A stretch of DNA of 64,000 nucleotides from NCBI GenBank assembly GCA_038243995.1, contig JBBRTV010000008.1, positions 120,052 through 184,051 of the forward strand. Direction: 5' to 3'. Origin of the DNA: Scleromatobacter sp038243995 (GTDB taxonomy: Bacteria > Pseudomonadota > Gammaproteobacteria > Burkholderiales > Burkholderiaceae_C). The notes under the pieces were generated by a model. That model made no database searches. It was given only the letters and a program-made list of their open reading frames with translations, and was not told the DNA's origin. Positions 1 through 8,337 of this stretch are shown piece after piece; position 1 is the stretch's first letter; each line of letters opens with the position of its first letter. A program made the position numbers and the translations under genes.

Positions 1-248
1 GGGTGGCAGGCTACTGCAATACGCGTGAAGGTTCAACCGACGCAAGCCCCCGGCCGGGGACCGGGCTGAAACCGCGCGTTACCAGGTCGGAACGCGACGG
101 CATCGCGTAGCGCGAGGTGGGAGGCGTGGCCGGCGGCGATCCGGACGCGAGCGCATCTGGCATCGAATGTTACGCGGCGGACGTGTCGCAAGCCGCTTGC
201 TGGAGCCGCGCGGCGGGGTCGCTAGCTCGCCCCGGACCGCGCCCGCGG

Positions 249-554
249 TCAAAGGTTGATCGCGTCGACGGTCGCAGATGGCAGCTCGATGAGGTCAGCC
301 TCGCGGTCGGCGGCAGTTGCGTCTGAGTCGACATCCTCGACGTTCAACGACGTCAGCGCCTGACGCACGGGCAGGGGCAGGGGCCGCGACAAATGCGCGA
401 TGGCCGGGGCAACCACCTGCAGGGTGCTGGCCAACAAGGCCAGCGCCGCGATGGCCAACACGGCGACGATCGGGCCATGGAAGCGCTCATGGCCGGCTGG
501 AAGACGCATGCGCGGCCAGCGCGAAGCGCGGGGCGTATGGAAATGCAGGGCCAT
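249..554 (-). CDS. Small single-pass membrane protein, unknown function
   Basis: This is a 101-residue protein that I do not recognise. The ATG at 554 is preceded by GGAGA about five bases upstream, which supports the start. Residues 28-46 form one strongly hydrophobic segment, after a basic N-terminus rich in Arg and His. The C-terminal half is acidic and polar, which suggests one inner-membrane span with an exported or cytoplasmic tail. It lies 57 bases downstream of the alanine/proline-rich membrane protein on the same strand and may be co-transcribed with it. No catalytic motif is visible. Confidence 0.6.
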   Translation of the reverse strand: MALHFHTPRASRWPRMRLPAGHERFHGPIVAVLAIAALALLASTLQVVAPAIAHLSRPLPLPVRQALTSLNVEDVDSDATAADREADLIELPSATVDAINL

Positions 555-611
555 GGGAGTCTCCGGTGAGGCACCGGCCGCGCGGCCGGTGCCATCGTTC
601 AGCTGAACGAC

Positions 612-1358
612 TTACTCGTTGCCGCCGGGGGCCGGCGTCGGCATGGCGCCGACATCGGGCGTGGGCAGCGACGGGCTCAGGTTAGGCGCCGCAGGTGTCT
701 GCTGCATTGCTGGCGCCGGCGATTCGACCTGCGGCGTCACCACGCGGGCGACGACCGGCGCTTCGGGCGTGACGGCCGGCGCCTGCTGCGCGTCTGGATG
801 TGGCATCGCGGCCGGGGTTTCCGCACGATGCGTCGCGCGCGTGGCCACGGGTGCCGTGCGCGGTGCTGCGGCCGCAGCGGGTGTCGTGGCTTCCACGGGT
901 GTCTTGGCGACGGCGGCCTGGGCGGCCATGGCCGCGTCCCGGGCGCGCTGGGCGGTCGTCGCGTCGACTGCCGCCGTCGTCGCGGCAGGGCCGGCGGCGG
1001 GCGCTTCGCGGCTCAAGGTGGCGACCGGATCCACCGCCGGGGCGGTGCTCTGGGTCGCGGCGGCGGCGATGGGATCGGGCGTTGCTGGCTTGGTGATCTT
1101 GTTCGACGGCGAAATCAGGACGATCGCCAGCGCGATGCCTCCCACGATGGTCGCGCCGAGCGCGCCGATGGCGGCCTTCGGAACGCCCTTGGACGCACCC
1201 GGCTGCCAGTCGACGGTGCGGGCACCGGACATGTCGCCGCTGCGCGCCGCCGACGTTTCGGCTCCCCTTGCATGTCTGATCGACTCCTTGTCCGACGCAG
1301 TGCGCACGTTGCGGTCGGGGAGGTCATTCGCGTAATGAGGTGTTGTATAGGTAGTCAT
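612..1358 (-). CDS. Membrane-anchored Ala/Pro-rich protein, unknown function
   Basis: This is a 248-residue protein from the ATG at 1358; a TTG at 1400 would add 14 residues. The first 60 residues are polar. Residues 61-82 form a transmembrane helix (GALGATIVGGIALAIVL). About 165 residues of low-complexity Ala/Pro/Thr sequence follow, without cysteine. That plan fits an inner-membrane anchor with an extended periplasmic tail, as in cell-wall-spanning linkers, but nothing identifies a family. The low-complexity tail evolves quickly, so homology would be hard to detect. The small membrane protein at 249-554 follows on the same strand. Confidence 0.6.
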   Translation of the reverse strand: MTTYTTPHYANDLPDRNVRTASDKESIRHARGAETSAARSGDMSGARTVDWQPGASKGVPKAAIGALGATIVGGIALAIVLISPSNKITKPATPDPIAAAATQSTAPAVDPVATLSREAPAAGPAATTAAVDATTAQRARDAAMAAQAAVAKTPVEATTPAAAAAPRTAPVATRATHRAETPAAMPHPDAQQAPAVTPEAPVVARVVTPQVESPAPAMQQTPAAPNLSPSLPTPDVGAMPTPAPGGNE

Positions 1359-1612
1359 GGATCCAAGGTACGCCCGCCGGCGAAAAAACCCATCGGCCAA
1401 GCAGACGTTGCGCTGTCGGCGCGCACCGACAGCGTCGCTACAGGTCGATACATCCGGAGCCCTGGCGGCGGGGCTTGTAGGCTGTCTCTTACACGGCGTC
1501 TGGTGCTGCGCCTATGTTCACGGCAGGCTTCATTGCCCACACTCAGCGCCACGGCAGGCAGGCGTGCGTCGTGGCGCCGTCACGGAACCCAAAACGGCTG
1601 GCGGAGGCGAAC

Positions 1613-1780
1613 ATGGAAGATTTCTGGGCAGGGTACGAAGCGCATGGTTCGGAACGGCGCTCCTCCATCACGACCGGCGACACCGCCGAAATCGTGCATG
1701 CCGACGACCCGCTGGGCGACGAGGCAGCATTTCCCATGACGTGGCAGCACCTTGCCCCGAACGACGCACAGCGCGACTGA
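1613..1780 (+). CDS. 55-residue acidic hypothetical protein
   Basis: A short gene whose start is well supported: GGAGG at 1602-1606 sits seven bases before the ATG at 1613. The product (MEDFWAGYEAH...) is hydrophilic and acidic and has no membrane segment or signal peptide. I recognise no domain. It stands alone between the divergent membrane-protein pair and the single-domain response regulator. The start could be extended upstream to 1514, but the ribosome site argues for 1613. Confidence 0.5.
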   Translation: MEDFWAGYEAHGSERRSSITTGDTAEIVHADDPLGDEAAFPMTWQHLAPNDAQRD

Positions 1781-1930
1781 GGACTCCACAGGTCGAGCGG
1801 CGCCGTCCTGGCGCGCCGCACCGGAGACGCGTCGAGTAACGCGATCCGCCTGATCGGCAGTCGCCGCCGGTCGTTGCACAATGTGGAGCATATGGTCGCG
1901 TTGGCATTCGCCGACGGACCGGCTTTTTGC

Positions 1931-2344
1931 ATGTCGAACCTGTTGGCATTCGTCGTCGAGGACAGCCCGGTGATCCAGGAAAACCTGATCGCGGCGCTGG
2001 AAGAACTGGCTCCGGTCAAGGTCGTGGGAACCGCTGTCGACCAGGACGGCGCGCTGCATTGGCTCGGCGATTCGGCGAACCACTGCGACATCGCGATCAT
2101 CGACATCTTCCTGCGCCAGGGCTCGGGCATGGGCGTGCTGCGCGCGCTGATGGCCGCCGCTGCGCCGTTCGAGCGCGTGGTGCTCACCAATTACGCCACG
2201 GCCGACATCCGCCGCCAGTGCCTGGCGCTCGGGGCCAGTGCGGTGTTCGACAAATCCGGCGAGATCGACGCCCTGGTCGAGCACTGCGTCGCGCGTGCCA
2301 GCCGGGATGACAAGACGCGGTCTGCGGGATTCCTCCGGGAATGA
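1931..2344 (+). CDS. Single-domain response regulator (receiver only)
   Basis: This 137-residue protein consists of one CheY-like receiver domain. The acidic pocket residues E10 and D11, the phospho-acceptor D58 (IIDIF), the switch threonine T86 (VVLTN) and the conserved lysine K108 (FDKSGE) are all present, so it should accept phosphate. There is no output domain. The start at 1931 is chosen because the receiver fold begins directly (MSNLLAFVVED); an upstream ATG at 1874 would add 19 unrelated residues. It lies next to, and faces, the NarL-type regulator/histidine kinase pair. It may therefore be a phosphate sink or alternative target of that kinase, but this is inference from position. Confidence 0.85.
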   Translation: MSNLLAFVVEDSPVIQENLIAALEELAPVKVVGTAVDQDGALHWLGDSANHCDIAIIDIFLRQGSGMGVLRALMAAAAPFERVVLTNYATADIRRQCLALGASAVFDKSGEIDALVEHCVARASRDDKTRSAGFLRE

Positions 2345-2496
2345 TCGCGCCAGGCCCGCGCCCTGACACGGCCAGGCCCCCGGGAGCGACACCGGGATAC
2401 GTCTGCGCGCCACGTGCGCCCAGTCGCCTGCCCACGCGCAGGGCCGGGTCGCGCCGGCACTGCGCGGATGCGCGAGGTAAGCTCCCCGCGGCGCGA

Positions 2497-3129
2497 CTAC
2501 TGGATGAGCCCGTTCTTCAGCGCGTAGTAGGTCAGGTCGCTGTTGGTCTCGAGCTGGAGTTTTTCCAGCGTGCGGGCGCGGTAGGTGCTGACGGTCTTGA
2601 CGCTGAGGAACATGCCCTCGGCGATCTGGCCGACCGTCTCGCCCTTGGCCAGGCGCAGGAACACCTGCAGCTCGCGCTCCGACAAGCCTTCGTGAGGCGG
2701 CCGGTTGCTGGCGCCGGCGGCCCCGTCGGCGAGCATCTCGGCGACCTGGGCCGTGATGTAGCGGCGACCCATGGCAACGGTGCGGATCGCCTTGACGATC
2801 TCGTCCGGATCGCAGCCCTTGTTGAGGTAGCCGCTCGCGCCCTGGCGCAGCAGCGTGGTGGCGTAGTGCGTCTCCGGGAACCCGCTGAGGATCAGTACCG
2901 GCAGGTCGGGGCGTCGCGCCTTGATGGATGCCAGGGCGTCGACGCCGCTCTGGTCGGGCATGGAGAGGTCCATGAGCAGGACATCGAGGTCACCGCCTCG
3001 AACCAGCTCCAGGGCCTCCCTGCCATCTGCAGCCTCGCCCGTGACCCGCAGGTCGACGTGGTCGGACAGGAATTGCCGGAGCCCGGAGCGGACGATCGCA
3101 TGATCGTCGACGATCACAACGCGAATCAT
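2497..3129 (-). CDS. NarL/FixJ-family response regulator
   Basis: A 210-residue DNA-binding response regulator. The receiver domain (about 1-120) has D8, D9 and the phospho-acceptor D54 (LLMDLSMPD), with the lysine in YLNKG. A LuxR-type helix-turn-helix occupies about 145-205 (LSERELQVFLRLAKGETV...VKTVSTYRARTLEKL). The start at 3129 has GGGAG just upstream and begins exactly at the receiver fold; the frame stays open to 3246. The gene is divergent from the histidine kinase at 3270, with 140 bases between them, and the two should form a NarX/NarL-like or UhpB/UhpA-like two-component system. The target genes are not evident. Confidence 0.92.
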   Translation of the reverse strand: MIRVVIVDDHAIVRSGLRQFLSDHVDLRVTGEAADGREALELVRGGDLDVLLMDLSMPDQSGVDALASIKARRPDLPVLILSGFPETHYATTLLRQGASGYLNKGCDPDEIVKAIRTVAMGRRYITAQVAEMLADGAAGASNRPPHEGLSERELQVFLRLAKGETVGQIAEGMFLSVKTVSTYRARTLEKLQLETNSDLTYYALKNGLIQ

Positions 3130-3269
3130 GTAGTCTCCCGCGGAATCGATGAACTTGAATTCAGGTCGGCGCGCACCCGCGTGTCGCGGCCTGAGCGCCT
3201 TTTTGCACCCGGGGCCGCGAGTGATGCGAACGACGAGCTGATTCATTCAAGTGTAGCGGGGAACCCGAC
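3130..3269. promoter_or_regulatory. Divergent promoter region of the two-component pair
   Basis: These 140 bases separate the divergent response regulator and histidine kinase genes and must hold the promoter of at least one of them. I cannot mark convincing -35/-10 elements. Control by the cognate regulator itself would be typical but is not shown by the sequence. Confidence 0.35.
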
Positions 3270-4709
3270 ATGTCATTCCTGAGAACGCTGGAAACCGCGC
3301 GGCGCAGCCGCTTCGCGGCTCCGGTGGCACTCCTGCTCGGACTCGCCGTCCTCCTGACGAACGAGGCCGGCCATCACCGGGCGCTGGCCGTCATCGCGAG
3401 CCGCGAGGCGCTGCTCGAGGCGCGGGTCGAGGTCAGCCTGCTGTTGCGCGAGGTGATCGCCGCCGAATCCGGCCAGCGCGGCTACTTGCTGACCGGGCGC
3501 CCAGAATACAGGGAGCCTTACACGCGCGCCGCCGCGCAGGTCGAGGCACAGTTGGCCAGGCTGGCGAACATCTACTCGAACTGGCCGGATCGCACCGACG
3601 ACGTGAAGAAGCTCGACGAACTGACGCGCCAGCGCATGTCCGAGCTGAACACCACGATCACGATGTTCGAGAACACGCGCAGCGACAGCTGGCGCGACCT
3701 GGTTCTGACCGACATCGGACGCGAAACCATGCTCGCGATCGAGGGCCAGGCGCGCAACATGGCGCGCGCCGAAACGCTGCGCATCGACGAGTCGCGCGAA
3801 CTGTTGATCGAGACCCTGCTGTTCAGCCGCATCGGCATCGCCGCGCTGGTGATCCTCAGTCTGGCCGCGCTGCTGCTGTATGCGCGCCAGGCGCGCCGTT
3901 TCGACGACGAGCGTCTCGAGCGCGCCGCCGCGCTGCGTTTCGAACGCGACCGTCTCGAGGCGGAGGTCGAACGCCGCACTGCCGAGATCACGCAGATCGC
4001 CAATCACCTGCAGACCGCGCGCGAGGACGAACGCAGCATCCTGGCGCGCGAGCTGCACGACGAGCTCGGCGGCCTGCTGACGGCGGCCAAGCTCGACGTC
4101 GCGCGCATGCGCAGCCGGCTCGCCGCTGCGCCGCCCGAAGTGCTCGAGCGGATGGTGCACCTGGTCAAGACGCTCGACGAGGGAATCGCACTGAAGCGCC
4201 GCATCATCGAAGACCTGCGGCCCTCGTCCCTGAACAACCTCGGCCTGAAGGCGGCGCTCGAGATCCTGTGCAGCGAGTTCGCCGAACGCAGCGAGCTCGA
4301 GGTCTTGACGACGGTCGCCGAGCTGCGACTCGACGACGCCGGCAAGCTCACCGTCTACCGGCTGGTCCAGGAAGCGTTGACCAACGTCGCCAAGTACGCG
4401 GAAGCGACCACGGTGAACGTGACCGTCGAGGGCAGCGGCGGCTGGGCAGAGGTCGAGGTGAGCGACGACGGCGTCGGATTCGACCCGACGGCGGCGCGCG
4501 CCACGGCGCATGGCCTGGCAGGGATGCGCTTCAGGGTGAAGTCGGAGCGCGGCGAACTCAAGATCCGTTCGAAGCCGGGGCAGGGAACGACGATCCATGC
4601 CCGGCTGCCACTTCAGGATTTCTCGCCCGACGACGCCAGGCCCCCCGACGCGGCCGACGCGTTGCGCGGACCGGGCGCGTTCCCGCACCCGCCCGCCAAC
4701 GTCGCCTAG
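3270..4709 (+). CDS. CHASE3-type sensor histidine kinase (HisKA_3/HATPase_c)
   Basis: A 479-residue membrane sensor kinase. Two transmembrane segments (about 16-31 and 188-206) bracket a periplasmic helical region with the CHASE3 signature ESGQRGYLLTG (66-76). A coiled-coil linker leads to a HisKA_3 dimerisation domain with the phospho-accepting H263 in ELHDELGG. The HATPase domain follows, with an N box near EALTNVAKYAEA (368-379) and a G box at DDGVGF (399-404). It should phosphorylate the divergent NarL-type regulator. After the catalytic domain comes a 30-residue Pro/Ala-rich tail. Its TAG stop (4707-4709) coincides with the terminal TAGTG of the IS630-like remnant, so the original C-terminus may have been replaced by the insertion. 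Confidence 0.92.
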   Translation: MSFLRTLETARRSRFAAPVALLLGLAVLLTNEAGHHRALAVIASREALLEARVEVSLLLREVIAAESGQRGYLLTGRPEYREPYTRAAAQVEAQLARLANIYSNWPDRTDDVKKLDELTRQRMSELNTTITMFENTRSDSWRDLVLTDIGRETMLAIEGQARNMARAETLRIDESRELLIETLLFSRIGIAALVILSLAALLLYARQARRFDDERLERAAALRFERDRLEAEVERRTAEITQIANHLQTAREDERSILARELHDELGGLLTAAKLDVARMRSRLAAAPPEVLERMVHLVKTLDEGIALKRRIIEDLRPSSLNNLGLKAALEILCSEFAERSELEVLTTVAELRLDDAGKLTVYRLVQEALTNVAKYAEATTVNVTVEGSGGWAEVEVSDDGVGFDPTAARATAHGLAGMRFRVKSERGELKIRSKPGQGTTIHARLPLQDFSPDDARPPDAADALRGPGAFPHPPANVA

Positions 4710-5084
4710 TGTAGTGTTCGATTCTTGAGAGAACCTATTTCAACGACCCCGGTCCAATGCTCTACTTCGGCAAGTTTGGAGCGAGCAAGTGCGAGTTGCC
4801 CCGGTCGTTGTCCTCAGTGAAGAGCAAGAAGCAGAGCTGATCAAGCTCGTGCGTTCGCAATTGACAAGCGTGCATCTTTCATTGCGCGCGCACATCGTGC
4901 TGCTGGCCGCACAGGGCCTTCAGAACAAGGACATCGCCGAGCAATTGTGTATGGGCCGAGTCCAGGTGGCGCGCTGGCGCGAGCGCTATGTCGAGTCGGG
5001 GCTCGAAGGCATCGAACGCGACTTGCCTCGCGGGGCGCCACCAGTGAAGGTGGATGTGCAACAGCTCGTGCTGGCCTGCCCGGG
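4707..5084 (+). mobile_element. IS630-family insertion sequence remnant (left part)
   Basis: The left terminus TAGTGTAGTGTTC begins with the TA dinucleotide expected at an IS630/Tc1-type insertion. The transposase coding start (GTG, 4789) lies 80 bases inside. The right part of the element is missing: transposase similarity ends near 5075 and a metallo-beta-lactamase-fold sequence follows directly. Base composition here is visibly less GC-rich than the flanking chromosome. The exact right edge is uncertain. Confidence 0.7.
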
Positions 5085-5100
5085 TCGGAGCACAAGATAG
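4789..5100 (+). pseudogene. Truncated IS630-family transposase (N-terminal DNA-binding part)
   Basis: The product of 103 residues resembles the N-terminal helix-turn-helix region of IS630-type transposases. Visible stretches are LSLRAHIVLLAAQG, a recognition region near NKDIAEQLCMGRVQVARWRERY, and the linker GLEGIERDLPRG. Intact transposases of this family are about 330-370 residues and carry a DDE catalytic domain; that domain is entirely missing. After KVDVQQLV the reading frame runs into foreign sequence and stops at 5100. It cannot catalyse transposition. Translation would begin at a GTG. Confidence 0.8.
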
Positions 5101-5721
5101 GCCGTGCTTTGGGTCGGCATGGTCTGGATTTTCAGGACATCAAACTCATTGTCATTACACACGCGCATGTGGACCACGCCGGCTGCGCGGCTCGGCTGCG
5201 CGCACTCTCTGGTGCTCCCATCGTGGCCCATGCGGGTGACTTGGACTACTACCTGCAGAAAAAGCCCATGCACTTTTGCGCGACTGGCTGGTTTGGTCGT
5301 CTGTTCTTGCGCATGGGCTTGATACTGCAGCCCTATATGCCGTTCACACCGGATCACTTGTTGCAGGGCGGCGAGTCTATGGACCTTGCACACTACGGCC
5401 TAACGGGTTGGGTGCGGCACACGCCGGGTCACACGGCGGGATCGGTGTCGGTGCAACTGGCCGGCGGCGACGTGATGGTCGGCGACTTGTTGGCCTCCGG
5501 CATTTTGTTGGGTGGCTTGGTGCGTACGGGAAAAGCCATGCGCCCACCTTTTTGAGGATGACCCACACGCCGTCGCGACTGCCCTGCAAGGCATGGTGGA
5601 CGCAGGCTTGCAGCGCTTCTACATGGGGCATGGCGGGCCGCTGCCCGCTGATGAGGTGCAGCGCCATGCCCAAGCACTGCGTGCGCTGCTAGGCGGGGGA
5701 AAGCCGCCGCCGTGCTGCTAG
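5085..5721 (+). pseudogene. MBL-fold metallo-hydrolase, N-terminally truncated and frameshifted
   Basis: The sequence encodes a metallo-beta-lactamase-fold hydrolase with most metal ligands visible: HAHVDH (HxHxDH) near 5160, HTPGH, and the bridging Asp in MVGDLLASG. The first strands of the fold are missing, because the frame emerges from the truncated transposase. Near the end the frame stops at 5553-5555 inside a five-T tract (5549-5553). Removing one T restores an uninterrupted continuation (RPPFEDDPHAVATAL...RFYMGHGGPL) to a TAG at 5719-5721. That final TAG is itself part of the adjacent inverted repeat. The gene therefore has three lesions and is probably non-functional, although the frameshift could be a sequencing error. 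Confidence 0.75.
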
Positions 5722-5883
5722 TGTGGTGTTGCAGACTCTGCGGCACATGAAACCGCGTCTTTGCACCCGTGGCGTCGTTGCAAATCCTCGCCATGCAAAA
5801 CCGCATGGCTGCGGTTGGCGCCCAGCCACGAGGGCAAATCCGTCGGTTTCATCAAGTGCCGCACAGTCTGCAACACCACACTA
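5719..5883. repeat. MITE-like inverted repeat with TA ends
   Basis: A 165-base palindromic element. The left arm begins TAGTGTGGTGTTGCAGACT and continues CTGCGGCAC-ATGAAACCG. The right arm read in reverse begins with the same 19 bases, then GTGCGGCACTTGATGAAACCG. Flanking TA dinucleotides and the TAGTGT start match the IS630-type terminus at 4707, so it looks like a non-autonomous derivative mobilised by such a transposase. Further inside the arms remain partly complementary. It carries no gene of its own and supplies the stop codon of the broken metallo-hydrolase. Confidence 0.75.
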
Positions 5884-5884
5884 G

Positions 5885-6221
5885 CGCCGACGCCGACTCG
5901 TCGGCGCAGGCGGGCCGGAGAAGCCGCTGGCGCAGAGTCCGGCACCGTGATGCAGGCAAGCCCTTGCCTCCCCTCTCCGGGGCGCCGCAGCGCGCTGCGG
6001 ATCGCGTCACATGCCCAGGGACGCGCGCCGTCTGTCGCGAACCTGTCAGTGCTGTCCGACAGCGGGAAACGCTGTCCGCCTATGCCCTTGCTCGACCGAG
6101 CGACCTATCGTTGCGCTGTCGTCTTCGACACACACGGTCGACGCGGCAAGCGAATGGTTCCCGCTCGGGAATCGCCCGGCTTGCCGGCACCGCACCCACC
6201 ACGATTTCGAAGGAGCTCCTC
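5885..6221. other. Intergenic region without recognisable gene
   Basis: There are 337 bases between the MITE-like repeat and the BON-domain lipoprotein. I see no convincing coding frame on either strand. It must contain the promoter of the lipoprotein gene, but I cannot assign elements. AAGGAG at 6210-6215 is the ribosome binding site for the ATG at 6222. Confidence 0.4.
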
Positions 6222-6536
6222 ATGTTCAAACGTCTCGCCATCGCCGCCATGGTCGCCTCGGTCACCATCCTCTCGGCCACCGGCTGCGCGGTCACCCGCC
6301 ACCAGGAAACGGTCGGCGCCTACGTCGACGACACCGCCGTGACCACCAAGGTCAAGGCCAAGTTCGCGGACGATCCGACGGTCAGCGCCATGGCCATCAA
6401 GGTCGACACGATGAAGGGTATCGTCCAGCTGTCGGGCTTCGCGAAGTCGGGCGACGAACGCATGATGGCCGAGCGCCTGGCGCGCGGAACCAGCGGCGTC
6501 GTCGACGTCCGCAACGACATCATCGTCAAGCAGTAG
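6222..6536 (+). CDS. BON-domain lipoprotein
   Basis: A 104-residue protein with a lipoprotein signal peptide ending at LSATGC, the lipidated cysteine being residue 22. A single BON domain follows (about 33-103), with the typical pattern DDTAVTTKVKAKFADDP, IKVDTMKGIVQLSGF and GVVDVRNDI. BON proteins of the OsmY/YraP type sit in the periplasm or at the outer membrane and bind phospholipid; many are induced by envelope stress. The start has a strong AAGGAG site. It is monocistronic, and a terminator-like hairpin follows. Confidence 0.88.
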   Translation: MFKRLAIAAMVASVTILSATGCAVTRHQETVGAYVDDTAVTTKVKAKFADDPTVSAMAIKVDTMKGIVQLSGFAKSGDERMMAERLARGTSGVVDVRNDIIVKQ

Positions 6537-6591
6537 CCGACGTCTGCAGCCGACGCGCCGCCAGGCGCGGCGCGGCGCTCAAGCATGGACG

Positions 6592-6616
6592 ATGCGCCTT
6601 TCGGGGCGCATTTTCA
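6592..6616 (+). terminator. Rho-independent terminator after the BON lipoprotein
   Basis: A perfect 7-base stem (ATGCGCC/GGCGCAT) with a six-base loop is followed by TTTCATTT. It lies 55 bases after the stop codon of the lipoprotein gene. Confidence 0.6.
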
Positions 6617-6790
6617 TTTCTGTGCGCTGGATCAACATCGCGTTCACAGTAGCTCAGCAAACTGGGCACCATGATGGCTTTCGCGCCGCCGGCCTTGCGA
6701 CCGGACAGGACTCGCGCTTGCCATTCCAGGCTGGAGCGCCGAGCACCGTCCTTCGACGGGCGCGACCGACGTCGGCGGAAAGGGGGAACG

Positions 6791-7189
6791 ATGAGTTCCG
6801 ATCCGAAGATGCGCATGCCCTATGGGCCCGGTTGGGAAGACCCCGACTGGTCGCCGCATGCCGAACCGCTCGCCGCGTCGGCGGCGATGAAGCCGGCGCG
6901 CGAAGCAGACCTGCGGCCGGTCGCGAGCACGCTCTCGCAGTTCATGGCGGTCGTGAAGCGCCACGCATTGCCGCGGGTTGCTGCTCGACGTCCCGCGATC
7001 CCGACGCCCGCCGCCGCGCAGGCGCGGCGCTGGGTGATGGCCGGCAGCGCGAGTCTCGTGGCGCTGGCGACGCTGCCCGGCGGCCGCGTCCAGAACGCGG
7101 GCCCGGCCGATGAACGAACCAAGAGCGAACTCCGCCAGGTGCTGCGGCAAGGCGATACCACCGCTGGCCGTTCCAGCGACGAGGACTGA
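6791..7189 (+). CDS. Hypothetical protein with one hydrophobic segment
   Basis: A 132-residue product that I do not recognise. AGGGGG sits a few bases before the ATG at 6791. The N-terminal half is polar and includes PYGPGWEDPDWSPHAEPL. Near residues 80-97 there is a moderately hydrophobic stretch (RRWVMAGSASLVALATLPGG), and the C-terminal tail is charged. The layout resembles small anti-sigma or membrane-associated regulators, but no family motif supports that. It precedes the JmjC/cupin oxygenase gene by 80 bases on the same strand. Confidence 0.5.
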   Translation: MSSDPKMRMPYGPGWEDPDWSPHAEPLAASAAMKPAREADLRPVASTLSQFMAVVKRHALPRVAARRPAIPTPAAAQARRWVMAGSASLVALATLPGGRVQNAGPADERTKSELRQVLRQGDTTAGRSSDED

Positions 7190-7269
7190 GCCGTCCGGAG
7201 AGCGGCGCGAACGCGCCCCGGTATGCTCGCGCATCCGCCCGCTGCTGCCGGGCGCCCTGCCCGCCTGCC

Positions 7270-8304
7270 ATGCCCCTCTTGCTCGCCACGCTCCCGTCCC
7301 TGGTCGAATGGCACGCCGTAGATCGCGCCCGCTTCGAGTCGGAGATCGTGCCGCGCAACGAACCCGCGATCCTGCGCGGCGTCGTGGCGCACTGGCCGGC
7401 GGTGGCGTGCGGGCGGGAAACGCCGCTGGCCGCCGCGAACTACCTGGCGGCGCTCGACAACGGCACGCCCGTGGACGCGGTGATGATGCGGCCCGAGGAA
7501 GGCGGCCGTCTCTTCTACGACGAGACCCTGGAAGGCTTCAACTTCCTGCGCACGCGCCTGCCGCTCTCCCACGTGATGGAACAGGTGCTGCGTTACGCGC
7601 ATTTCGAGCGTGCGCCCGCCGTCGCCGTCCAGAGCGCGCTGGTCTCGACCTGCCTGCCCGGGTTCACCGAGCTGAACGTCCAGCCGCTGCTGCCCGCCGA
7701 CGTGGCGCCGCGGATCTGGCTGGGCACGGCGATCACCACGCCGGCGCACTTCGACGAGTCGCACAACATCGCCTGTGTCGTCGCGGGACGGCGCCGCTTC
7801 ACGCTGCTGCCGCCGAAAGAGATCGCGAACCTTTATGTCGGCCCGCTCGATCACGCCCCGACCGGCACGCCGCTGAGCCTGGTCGATTTCAGGAACCCCG
7901 ACCTGCAACGTTTCCCGCGCTTCGAGCGGGCGCTCGCAGCGGCGCGCACAGCCGACCTCCTTCCGGGGGACGCGATCTACATGCCGCCGCTGTGGTGGCA
8001 CCACGTCGAATCGCTCGAAAGCTTCAACGTGCTGGTGAACTACTGGTGGGCGGAGACGGTGCCGGGCCACGCCGTGCCGCCGTCGGCGCTCGATGCACTG
8101 CTGCACGCCGTGGCGAGCCTGCGCGGCCTGCCGTCCGCGCAGCGCGCGGCGTGGCGGGAAATCTTCGAGCACTACCTGTTCGACGCCGGGCGGGACGCGA
8201 CGAGCCATATCCCGCCGGAACGCCGCGGCGTGCTCGGGCGGATGACGCCCGTGCAACATCGACAACTGCAGTCATTGCTCGTGCAAAAAATGCAACGACG
8301 CTGA
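7270..8304 (+). CDS. Cupin-like (JmjC/cupin_8) iron/2-oxoglutarate oxygenase
   Basis: A 344-residue protein of the cupin_8 / JmjC hydroxylase type. The opening region has the family pattern PAILRGVVAHWPAV. The iron triad is visible as H160 and D162 in HFDESHN, plus a C-terminal histidine (H244 or H245) in PPLWWHHVE. GRRRFTLLPP and LLPGDAIYMPP mark the double-stranded beta-helix strands. Such enzymes hydroxylate protein side chains or small molecules using Fe(II) and 2-oxoglutarate. Bacterial members are often found near TonB-dependent receptor systems, and here a galactosamine-polymer locus begins 0.4 kb downstream on the other strand. The substrate cannot be predicted. Confidence 0.85.
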   Translation: MPLLLATLPSLVEWHAVDRARFESEIVPRNEPAILRGVVAHWPAVACGRETPLAAANYLAALDNGTPVDAVMMRPEEGGRLFYDETLEGFNFLRTRLPLSHVMEQVLRYAHFERAPAVAVQSALVSTCLPGFTELNVQPLLPADVAPRIWLGTAITTPAHFDESHNIACVVAGRRRFTLLPPKEIANLYVGPLDHAPTGTPLSLVDFRNPDLQRFPRFERALAAARTADLLPGDAIYMPPLWWHHVESLESFNVLVNYWWAETVPGHAVPPSALDALLHAVASLRGLPSAQRAAWREIFEHYLFDAGRDATSHIPPERRGVLGRMTPVQHRQLQSLLVQKMQRR

Positions 8305-8337
8305 GCGTCCGGCCCGGATGGCCGGCGCCCCCCGAGC

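Noticed and set aside
117..326. Small plus-strand open frame at the left end
   Set aside because: It has no ribosome site and no recognisable features, and it overlaps the better supported minus-strand gene at 249-554. The first 248 bases otherwise show nothing I can assign.
5718..5945. Minus-strand open frame across the MITE-like repeat
   Set aside because: It follows from the palindromic sequence of the repeat; there is no start signal or family.
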